Below are positions 51,943-61,818 of a DNA stretch of 64,000 nucleotides, piece by piece. The translations under genes were made by a program, and so were the position numbers. Position 1 is the first letter of the stretch, and each line of letters opens with the position of its first letter. The stretch is taken from the NCBI GenBank assembly GCA_964019165.1, contig OZ025267.1, positions 2,213,001-2,277,000 on the forward strand, given 5' to 3'. The stretch comes from Mastigias papua (Eukaryota > Cnidaria > Scyphozoa > Rhizostomeae > Mastigiidae). The notes beneath the pieces were generated by a model. It saw nothing but the letters and a program-made list of their open reading frames with translations. It was not told the origin of the DNA and ran no database searches.

Positions 51943-52225
51943 GGGAGCGGTCATTATCTATGACCGGGGTGGAAACTGAAGATAAAATGATAGAGTAACT
52001 GAAGAAATAAGTTGTGTAAGGTGCGGTAGAAGAATAATTTTTGACCACGGAGATAGAGTAAAAATATGTACTATATTTTAAGCATAAATGCACCCTTGTT
52101 TTACTGTTTTCCTTCCGTGGGGAAAAGAAAATTTGACTTAAGCAAATGGTGGGGTGAAATTTTTCCGAGGGAACATAACGCTTTCTCTTCAGTCCCCACC
52201 CCGGCCATAAATAATGACCGCTCCC
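51943..52225. mobile_element. Harbinger-like MITE with TAA duplication, 283 bases, nested
   Basis: The left end GGGAGCGGTCATTATCTATG and the inverted right end GGGAGCGGTCATTATTTATG differ at one position in 20, and similarity goes on into ccggggtgg. TAA lies at 51940-51942 and 52226-52228. The outer sequence (aaataagaaaattttggaac at left, cttttagaaagaaacgtg at right) is a CACG-family end, so this element jumped into an older MITE. Confidence 0.85.
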
Positions 52226-54147
52226 TAAGCTTTTAGAAAGAAACGTGAAGTCGCACGTCTTATAGAAAACTCTATAGAGAGTTCTGGCAAGCGTAATCTA
52301 AGTTAGGCGTTATCTAACCACTTTGTGAATTGAGCCTACTCACAATGGACAACGAGCAGTTTGATATTGAAAGATGTTATCTTGGCACGAATATATCAGA
52401 GATATCTGCTCTTGTCACGATTATGTTATTGCACAAGACCCTCTGGTGATCTTGCCTTGTGCAGGAACCTAAGTACACGTCATTAAAACAGAAAATAAAA
52501 GACAACATTATCAGCCAGACTAGACACTAGTAGGTCAGACTTTTTAAACAGCATACAATACGACTCGTTGTAAAGCCATAAATCCTTGAATGGGTTTCAA
52601 AGTATTCTTTTCTATATCAGACTTTGGCTTAACCCACTATGTGAAAAGGACAACTGATTAAGTTTCCCATAAGATTAGTTGAACGAGAACTATATGTTCT
52701 TGTCCAGAGTGGAGAAATTGTCCTCTGAATATCAGTTTATACTTTTGACGGCCCATTATGCACTGAGTCGATTAAATAAGGTGTATAGAGGCGAATGAAT
52801 ATCAAAAATTTACGCACTGTTTTGTTTTTACTTTCATACCGTCAACGTTGAGCTGTTGTCATTTGGGCTTCAGCTAAGTAGTCTGCATTAAATTGTTGTA
52901 TAAACTGTTGCAGGTTGAATTTTGTTGAGAAAATTAACATTGCTCTGCAAGGGTACTATGTATATTTGTGTACATATGACTATCTCGCAACTTTATCTTG
53001 CCTGCACCCTCAATTTACATTTTTTCATAAGCAAACTAGGCCTAAAGCTAGGTTTCTTATAAAAACGTATTTATAATATCTATAAAGCAGTCAGGGCAGT
53101 GCTATAGAGTACCAGATGTGTAGCTATAATTACACAAGGAACAATGTAGCCAAAAGAGGTCCAAACACATGGAACTTCAAGAAGTAGGCCTTGAGCTACA
53201 CCCATTCTTCAAAAGGTCTTCAAGAATGTAAAGGCTCAATATCTCCATTGAGAATACGTTAAGAATAATGCAAGGCTCACACTTCATGAAGACTTAGATT
53301 TTTATTTATTTGCGAGTTGGGTACGTATATGAGAACTGGCAGTCTAAAGGAAACATGCTGTACTTTAATAAAGTTTCAGTAGGAATTGTGCTTTCAGATT
53401 AAATTTTCTGCAGTAGATACCGAATTAATTTTCTGCTCTAGTCTTGTTTTGCTATTATAATGAAGACTCACATCGAAGAAGATTCAAGTATAAACCATTG
53501 CTTTTTTGCAAATGGTCGGAATACATCTCAATAAGCTGATGCGGCAAAGTGGACCAGACTAATTTAGTATTGTCCAAATAAGGAACACCGGATGTTACAT
53601 CATGGTAGCGCATTTAGCATCCCTTCCTCATCACTTCTTATGCCCCTAGCTGGGCAGTTTCCCGCTTTTACTTCCCTGTGTATCAATGCTTATGAAATGG
53701 AGATATAAGCGTTTATTGGTCCTTACTCAGTGCTATTCAAATACGTATGGGCCCTGTTTTATTACTTGGAGCACTGTTTTTAACATCACACAAGCCACAA
53801 TAATGAGAGTAAACCCATTATTTTAGAAGCAAAACAACAATGACTCATGATATCCTCATTTTGAGTGCTTGAGTTACACTCAGTTTTTAAACAGGGCACT
53901 ACACGTTTTTACTGAGAAAATGATTCATGAGAAAGCAATATTCGACTGCTAAAAAAGTTAGGAAAGTTCAGCACTGGATATCCGACAACTTATGGGTTGA
54001 TAAACACTTTAAACTCTAATTTCCCCGCAAACTCATTCTCTCTCTTGTTTGATACACATGCATTTCATACGAAAATCTATCTATGCAATGTTATGTCTAT
54101 GTAGTGTCTTGTCTGTCTCTGTAACGTTGCACTGCTAACCTCGAATA

Positions 54148-54480
54148 CACGTTTTTTTTTATAAGAAAAACACTTTTTTTCATGAGGCTCAATTTTCTTA
54201 ACTTTTCACGAATTTGAGACTGAGATTTTCTTAACTTTTGCAGGAATAAAATGGCTGAATCAGGCCTCTCTGCATTTGTTGGGCCACCATTAGTCTCGAT
54301 CTTTGCACGAGAGTTTGCAAAATTGAGCCAATATCAATTTCTGGCATGTAAAGAAGATAAACTGTGATTTTCTTAGCATTTTCTTGAACTTGAGCCTTGT
54401 GACTTTCTTAGGATTTTCTTAAGATTTTGGCCATTTGAGCCTCATTTTCTTATAAACTTTTTTCTTATAAAAAAAACGTG
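54148..54480. mobile_element. MITE with CACGTTTTTTTATAAG ends, 333 bases
   Basis: TA at 54146-54147 and 54481-54482. The two ends share CACGTTTTTTTT-ATAAGAAAAA and, further in, atgaggctcaa, as inverted repeats; repeated attttcttaac/aagattttctta words fill the centre. The ends resemble the CACGC family, but the interior differs, so it is a sister family. Confidence 0.8.
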
Positions 54481-57400
54481 TATTCTCATTAAGGTCTCGA
54501 GAAAATGTCGGTGCTGCATTCAAGAAAAAACTAGGAAAGCCTCAGACTTGAATGAGAAAGATGTCTTCTACAATAAAACCGTGTACATTATAAGCATGGT
54601 CGTATGGGGGGAGGAGGCTATAGAGTTAGGAGGCTACAAATTATTTCCCCCAATCACTGGTCTGTTGCCCCGTAGAGCTGTTGTCTAACCATATAGCGCT
54701 GCAGCTATTTTCGGGGAAAAGTATTGCTTTCCTTAAGAAATTGCTCGAATGAAATGGATTTCTGCCAAGCTGGGGGGGGGGGGGGTGCTACAGCCTCCCA
54801 GCCCTGCTGCGGAAATGTTGAGGAACTTTTTAGTACCACAATAGTCCACTCTCACATTCAATTCAACCAGGGATAAGAGAGTGAGGAATGCAAAAAGCAT
54901 GTGAGATTCACGTGTGCCATAATGATTTCAATAATTGAGATAAAATTCTCAGGCCATACTATCTTCTAAAGTTTTGACAAAGCGGATTAAGTGAACTTAG
55001 GATTAGAGATGGCTGTCTGATTCAAAGAGTCAATCATAAGCGATTTTATGAACAATGATAAACAACAAGTAGCTCAATGGTATTTTGTTGACACAATGAC
55101 CTTCTCATTCAGAATTAGCGATAAAAACAGCAAAACTTAGATGAAATCAAGGGCATGGTTGGAATTCTGCACTCTTCACAAAGTTTGAAGCATATGCAAT
55201 CTAATAAAATATGTAACATAAATTGTATCAACACACACATTTCAAAATGCATGTGCTCATTCTTGTTAATGGATCATCCCTAAGGGACTTTCAGTTTCAT
55301 GACGTGTAATCCATTTAGCAAGTGTACTTCATGTGCAGTAAACATTAATTCCTATCAAGCAATTTCTATTTCTGCAAAACAGAATCATCTCTCTTAAAAT
55401 ATCATGTGTTCAAGAGACTCAAAATTAAGAAGGTAGAAAAAATAGGCCCTGGGCTAGGTTATTAAGAAAATGCATGTACACATAAATTCTACACATACAC
55501 ATGTGTACAAAAAATGCAGGCATATGTCTCTAGAATGTCAGGTTCCTAACTCCATAGGAAACTAAGACATCTACTTTTGAGATGGTGAAAACAATTATTT
55601 TGATCCAAATAGGCTTTGCAAGCTTACATATCTAAGTTGAGTGAAATAACCCAATAAACATGCATAACATGCCTACAAATACCAAACATTATTCAAATAT
55701 GAAGTCTGAGAGCTTTAATAAGCATTGTATATATGTTTACAAGGGAGGGAAACAAATTAGCCCACAATTTCTAAGATTCTATTCTATGCATATGCAATGC
55801 TCATTGTCATTAAGATATTGCAAAGAGACAGGGAATTACAAAACAATTTATCCCTAGTCATGTTCAATATCAAAAACATTCTGGTAGTGTGCCATCTTAC
55901 AATCTAAAACAGCATGAAACAAATACAACTCAAGGCCTTCTTGTATAAATTAGCTGCTATATGAAGCCAACATCTGTGTATGCACCTTAATTGTTCACAT
56001 AAATAAACACGCACTATTCAATATGTACAATCACATCAAAATGAATCACTACCTGCTGTATATACTAACTAGCCTGCTTTATATATTAAGTATAAATCAT
56101 GATAAATCAATTCCCTGATTATTTTATCAAGTTTCTTAAGGGTGGCTCCCAATATTCTTGTGATGGAAAACATTAACTATTGAATCAACCAGCAAAATTC
56201 GTGACAGCTTTTGAAGACTATTTGTTGTTCATAAAGCAGTCTTTTGAGCGAAATAAGTTGCGAAATTAATGTTACAACACTTCTTAACTCATATAATTTG
56301 TGGTTCGGAAGATTTTTATCAATACTGATTAACAGACAGAGGACACATAACTGTGGTTAGCAAGTTGAAAACAAAACAACATGATTTCCGGTATGAACGA
56401 TTGACCTGAGTGACACTGACTCATCATCTGTGCCAAACTCTGCTATGAGAAAAAGATAGAAAGACAGTCAGACAATTGTGAATAAATTAATCTAAACCAA
56501 TTTTAGAACTTTGATCTATTGGCGACGGCAATACAATGCACTATACTACTACGGTCGTACTCGCTCTGGAAAACATGCAAAAGGTACACTTTCTCACTGT
56601 TTCACAACGCTGATTTATGATCTGCGATTACTTTTCCTTTTGAGTGGGGGGCGATGACTAGTAAACAGTACTTACGGAGGCCTTGGACGGAAGTAGCTGA
56701 TTATATCCGGTTCCCTTACAACCTGCCAAACAAGCAACCGATCAAACCAGCCATCCACCCACCTACCCAAACAACCATCCAACATCAGATTATTCCGACC
56801 GAACGCTGGCAAACTAACTATATAACAGAACAGGTTAAACGACAGCAAAAACAGTTTCAACCGACAAATCCCAGTCCAACCCCACCGCTACAGTGTATTT
56901 CAGAAGACTTAAACATTGAGATGGAATTTAAAAAGATATGTAGAGACAAGTGTCCTACAGTCAGGCTGCAGTAAAGGCTCACATCGCCATTTTACATTCT
57001 GTGGGAAAACATCTGTGGTAACACGGAGAAATAAAAATATTAGAAATAGGAACAGACAAAAACGGGCTTTTTGACAGGATACCCTAACAATATTACTGAA
57101 ACTGTTAGCAGGTAACGCGAACGCGAGGTGTGCATAAGAATGCAACATGCAACTTCCAACGTCTGTGAATAACATTTGGCAGTGTTGTGAGCGAACCTAC
57201 CATCGATGGCCTACCTTCTGTCGAACGGCCTCAACAGCATCACGTGGACGCTGACCGAGAATTTCCTCAGTGTGATGAAAACAAGTGCCTTTCATCGGCA
57301 GACAATAACAGCCTAGCCAAATGATCTCGGGAAACATTCGTTTCTCGGTAAATGAATGACTTCGGTCTAATGAATGAACGGAACGCTATATTATATCTGT

Positions 57401-57869
57401 TGAAGTTCTCACTCAGATCGGCCTTTCTGTCCGATATGGAAGCCATCGGGAAAAATAAAATGCACCTGAGCCTGACTCGGAAAAAGATTAGAACAGCATA
57501 ATATGTATTTAACTGAAATTAGGAAAGAGTAGTATGTAACATTCCAAATGCAACATAAAGTTTCATTGCATCAACTGGCGTATTCTCGTCCTGCGTTACA
57601 AAATGTAGGTCGAAAATCTAGCTGTGCAACTCATCGACAAGTTGCAGAGCCTTTTCAATCATCAACAGATACTATTATCCTATTTCTCTGCATAAAACAT
57701 GCAAAATATTTCAGCCTGTCTTACCTTCCGTTCTATCACATGCCACGTACCAGCACGTACCTACATTCCCTTCGTACGAGAAATCGTATTCGTTCGTGAG
57801 ACAACCCTTTTCCCTCGGAATCAAACTTTAGACAAGGTCAATATCAAACAAAAGATTTGAGCTTTCCAT

Positions 57870-58078
57870 CCAATCACAGATTCATCCTCGTAAGAGGGGA
57901 TGTCTAGAAAATCCAGCATCTGTTCTATATCTCAAATGCCGATCATCCAGAAACGTGATTGGTCGGTTTTCAATTGGTCCGAAAATAAATCACCGATCAC
58001 CGAGAATTTCGCTCGTTTGATAAGATTGACCATATTTGGGCAACACAATGAAGTTTCGGTTTGATTCGGAAAATATAA
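57870..58078 (+). promoter_or_regulatory. KLF5-like gene promoter: CCAAT boxes and TATA-like box
   Basis: Three CCAAT elements lie upstream of the start codon: CCAATCA at 57870-57876, TGATTGG (reverse) at 57956-57962 and ATTGG (reverse) at 57973-57977. A CArG box follows at 58030-58039 and a TATA-like aatataag at about 58072-58079. If the TATA-like box works, transcription would start near 58105, leaving a 5' UTR of about 80 bases before the ATG at 58186. The spacing is typical of a focused polymerase II promoter. Function is inferred from motifs only. Confidence 0.6.
58030..58039 (+). promoter_or_regulatory. Perfect CArG box (SRF-type site)
   Basis: CCATATTTGG fits CC(A/T)6GG exactly and lies about 35 bases upstream of the TATA-like box of the KLF5-like gene. 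Serum response factor sites of this kind drive early growth-response genes in animals. A chance match in AT-rich DNA is possible, but the promoter position makes it notable. Confidence 0.5.
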
Positions 58079-58185
58079 GCTAAGCGAGTTTTCTCGTCGG
58101 TTAGTCGGTGAGTCTTCGTTTTACGGTGAAGCAAGGAGAGTAAACTCGTAACATTTTCGTAGAACAGCATTCGCTGCAGCAGAAC

Positions 58186-60008
58186 ATGATTCCTTCCTCG
58201 GATTCAATGAATACTATGGTCGAACAGCTTCAGATGATTTCAGATCTATCGTGTGAGCAGAATATGGCACAGAGAGACTCAGTTCTAGCCAGTATTCGAT
58301 GCAAAACTGAGAAGATGCAACTTTTTCCTCAATCTGCCGAATCAATGGACGATTGGCGACAGGTAAATTTTCGTTTTCGTTCGTACGAAGTTTTGATTCT
58401 CGTCAGGAAATATATCGAAGTGAAGTATCACCTATGTATTTGGCAAGATGAACTACGTTTTTGTGGCACGGATGAAGATCGGCCCTCCATATTTCATAAA
58501 TTGCACATACTTCAGATTTTCCTTGCTTTTTTCTTTGCTGTAGAAGCACATGTTGGATTGGCCTATCTTTCGAAACTGTCGAGGATGTAGAGACGAGAAT
58601 TTCTCGGTGATTTTACGTTGTAGAGTTTGCAGCGTGTTTCGCTTTGTAGAACGTGACTTATGCTCTTGATAATGCACAGTTTGCTGTCAACGATCTCAGG
58701 AACTTTGTAAATCATAAAGGAATCTGGCTTTTTTTCTGTAGTTTTCTTTGCCGAATATTTTCACCCTTCGTACGAAAATTAGTAAGGCCTTGTTTACGGG
58801 ATATCTAGGATGTGCACGTTTAGCGCCCTTTTAGCAGCTGTCAACGATTCATGGATTGTTACAGCTTGCCCAAGCATTTGCACAAGTTTAGAGATCATAT
58901 TATTTGAGATATTCCCCTGTTCTTGAGATTGTTGGGTACCTGTAAATAATTCCGAATGTATGCGAGTTCTCATTTCATTCCGAACAAATTCGGGGTTGTA
59001 GCACATTTGTATGCAAGTGGTTATTTTGTGAAACAGGGTAACTTTTTGTTGCATTTAGTACTTTATAGTGAAAAATACTAATAATGTGAAATTGAGTTAC
59101 ATTTTTACATGCTAATTGTTCATGCTAAATGTAAGCAGACTGAAGTTTGACCATCCATTTTATCATTGCAGACTCTTCGGGAAATGGAACGGTACCTGGA
59201 ATCTCAAAATGCCATGTCGCTTACCCGTTCAAGAAGGCGAAGTGTATCTGAAGTTGAAGATTTTTTCAGTGAAAGTGAAAGTGACACTTCGTCAAATCCC
59301 GACACATCGTCGTCGATTGATTCAGCCGAGGTGCTGAGTGTCGACATTGGAGACACATGCGAACAGAGTTTCTACGGCGCCCTGCCCGAGAAGCCGTACG
59401 AGACAACGATAACCAACCCCAAAGGACTTTTCGGTGCATCATCAGTTAATGATATAACAACACTCGTTCACTCGTCATCTCCTCCTCCCCTGCATCATCT
59501 ACCAAGGCAAAGTGTAGCCAATCTAGTGTCCTCATCATCAATATGTGACAGCACGTTAGGTCAAACATGCGTGCAGTTGCCAATGACATCACGGGCCTGC
59601 GGTATCAATTTTTTCCCTACACCACCACACTCAAACCCTGGATCACCTGAAATGGACATGACCCAAGTGATCACAAATCAGTTCATCATCTACCCCCAAC
59701 CGCCGCCATATTCGCGAAGGGACAACCCCGAACTACAAAAGAGAAGAGTGCACAGATGTGAATATCCTGGATGCACCAAAGTGTACACGAAAAGCTCTCA
59801 TTTGAAAGCCCATATCAGGACACACACTGGCGAAAAACCGTACAAATGTTCATGGGAAGGATGCACATGGAAATTTGCACGATCAGACGAACTAACTCGC
59901 CATTTCAGGAAACATACAGGCGCAAAGCCATTTAAGTGCAGGCACTGTGATAGAGCATTCAGCAGATCTGATCATCTGGCATTGCACATGAAAAGACATC
60001 AAAACTAG
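58186..60008 (+). CDS. KLF5: Krüppel-like factor 5-like transcription factor, two coding exons
   Basis: Exons 58186-58362 and 59172-60008 join in phase 0 (CAG/gtaaat donor, ttgcag acceptor) to 337 aa. Three C2H2 fingers occupy about 255-335, and the end HMKRHQN is identical to vertebrate KLF5. KLF5 features appear in order: [10 protein letters not shown] near the exon junction (human QTRCEMEKYL), [16 protein letters not shown] (human RRDSASVVDQFFTDTE), [14 protein letters not shown] (human YFPPSPPSSEPGSP), a PPPY motif at 236-239 that could bind WW-domain ubiquitin ligases (human PPPSY), and [20 protein letters not shown] leading into finger 1. It is a nuclear DNA-binding regulator of CACCC/GC boxes. 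A Ser-rich acidic stretch (60-100) may be an activation region. The first ATG is used; upstream lie CCAAT, CArG and TATA-like elements. It is shorter than human KLF5 (457 aa). Confidence 0.95.
58380..58776. promoter_or_regulatory. Two TTCGTACGAA palindromes in intron 1 of the KLF5-like gene
   Basis: The 10-base palindrome occurs at 58380-58389 and 58767-58776, with a 9-of-10 match (TTCGTACGAG) upstream at 57771-57780. It fits TTCN4GAA, one spacing used by STAT proteins. No function is proven. Confidence 0.3.
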
Positions 60009-61617
60009 ACAGTACAAATACCAAGTTGCTGTTGTTGTTGAATTAGTCGTCCTAACCACACGGTAATGGAGCGTAAAGCTACAGCTTCGCATGCAGATGA
60101 AGTACCTGAAGAGTCGAGAACTGGTCGGGAGTCATACGCCTAAAACTCAGAGAGTCTGAGCACCCAGGTATTTGCCAGGTATTGGCTTTTATGCAGCGGA
60201 AGCACGAACAGTATTGAACAATGTGGATAGTATCCCTTTGACTGTACGATTTTGCCAATGTAGACTTTATGTAATGTCAGAGGAGTATTCGTTTAATAGT
60301 GGCAGTGAGGGACTCAAATCACGCAGTAAGGGTTTTGGGCCTATTGTTATTAGAGAGAAAGTTGTTTTTCCGCAGAAATCGAAGGGTACATTTGACGACA
60401 TTTTCCCAACCACAAAATCAACATTGAAATACTTGCTGCTTTTCCACATGCAATTAAAGTCAATGAGAACAGTAGCGAAAATTAACCGCTGTCTTGTGGT
60501 CTGCCACTTGGCAACTTTTACTAATCCGTTGAAGGATTTCTCGCTACGATTCCCCACAATATGCACGTTCACTTTAGGATAGGCAAGTAGAGTTTTGTTT
60601 AGTACAACGTTTAATTGCATTATCCTTTCATCATATGTATTGCTTCAATTTCGGAGATAATTAAAAGCCCGAGTCATTTCTTTATGTAAAGAACGAAGGT
60701 ACAGCTGTATCAGCTATATTCTCCCGACAGGTATTACATTCGCTGTTAGAATGCTCAGACGTTTTACCGAACCATGCGACGTATTACTGAAGTTTAGTAG
60801 ACATAACCTTCGTTTTCATTCAGTCTTAGAGTTCAAGCAAAACGTTTTTTGCTTTCATTCCACAAGTCACTAATTCCTAACAGAATGTATAGAGGCTTCT
60901 CTGATGTGGAATTCGAATACTTTACTTACAACCCTGTGATTTTTGCGTGCAAGGTTGCCAAAATTTGTTCAGAATAAGTGCTATTACGAATTATGTAAAT
61001 ACGACAACTTTCTCGGCTCTGTTCGGGCTGTAGAGTGCAGTGTCTCCCAGCCTTTTGTTGATAACGCAGGTCGATCAACGTGATTTTAGCTTTTCTACAC
61101 AATTGTATAAACTGTTTTGTTACCACATGGAGCAAGCCGTGTGAATAAGTCAGCCGAAAGACTTTAAATTTGTAAAAAGTTTTCGTTTGTTGTACCATTC
61201 AATATTAGTCCATTACATCTTTAACTATCGAGTATAGAAAAATGAACCCATGAATCGCTGAGAACTATGAGATGTTGTTCTTTCTGTTGTTACTGAGGCT
61301 TAGGAAAGCAAACGGTTGCCGGGTGCCATTTAGGGACATCCTTATGGACAACTTTGATTGCTTTCAAAGAAATTAGTACAAATGGATTGTCCCAGGGGTG
61401 CCTGCACAGGAAAAAGCAAAGGGGGGTTTACAGGGTACGAAATATGCTAGTATGACTTTCTTGTCACATATACGACTTTCTTGGCTAAATGGCATGATTA
61501 TGAAGCAATGGAAGAGTAAACAAAACTATCAGGAGCAATTATGGTACTAACTGCACTTGAAATTTTCATCGAACTAAATGGGTAAATTGTACACAAAAAT
61601 TAAATTCCTCGCAAGGC
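60009..61617 (+). other. 3' UTR and downstream of the KLF5-like gene
   Basis: No further gene is seen. A plus-strand frame (60172-60582) and an overlapping minus-strand frame (60267-60620) show no domain and are probably chance. A poly(A) site cannot be fixed; the clearest AATAAA is at about 61874, beyond the hAT element. Confidence 0.45.
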
Positions 61618-61625
61618 AATCCATG

Positions 61626-61810
61626 CAGGCCCGTAGCCAAGGGGGGGCTGGGGGGCAAGGTCCCCCTGGACTTGAGAAATTTATCTCTGTGCCCCCCTAC
61701 AGAAATGAATTTTATATATACATATACATATGTATATATGTGTATATATATATATGTATTATATATATTGGCTGTGCCCCCCTTGCGAATTCAAGCTGGC
61801 TACGGGCCTG
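61626..61810. mobile_element. hAT-type MITE, 185 bases, perfect 8-base target duplication
   Basis: Terminal inverted repeats CAGGCCCGTAGCCA and TGGCTACGGGCCTG match exactly over 14 bases. The host sequence aatccatg is present at 61618-61625 and again at 61811-61818. An 8-base duplication with CAGG-starting ends identifies hAT. The interior is a G-rich stretch, its C-rich counterpart and a tatata-cata tract, with no transposase. The exact duplication suggests a recent insertion. Confidence 0.93.
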
Positions 61811-61818
61811 AATCCATG

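Larger units (their letters stand above)
42670..57869. other. 15 kb stretch with no recognisable gene
   Basis: After the PP2C stop (3' UTR first, without an obvious AATAAA in the first few hundred bases), all open frames on both strands are under 110 codons and none shows a domain I recognise. What can be identified is mobile: MITEs at 47479, 49022, 51943 and 54148 and several half-copies. A 106-codon frame at 56654-56974, rich in Pro/Gln/Thr, has no family resemblance and no splice context I could confirm. Confidence 0.6.

Noticed and set aside
56654..56974. 106-codon Pro/Gln-rich frame upstream of the KLF5-like gene
   Set aside because: Low-complexity composition without a recognisable motif; an overlapping minus-strand frame is equally open. 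It does not splice into the KLF5-like gene, whose promoter lies between.
60172..60620. Overlapping frames on both strands (136 and 117 codons) after the KLF5-like stop
   Set aside because: They share the same DNA on opposite strands, neither has a domain, and the position is that of the KLF5-like 3' UTR.
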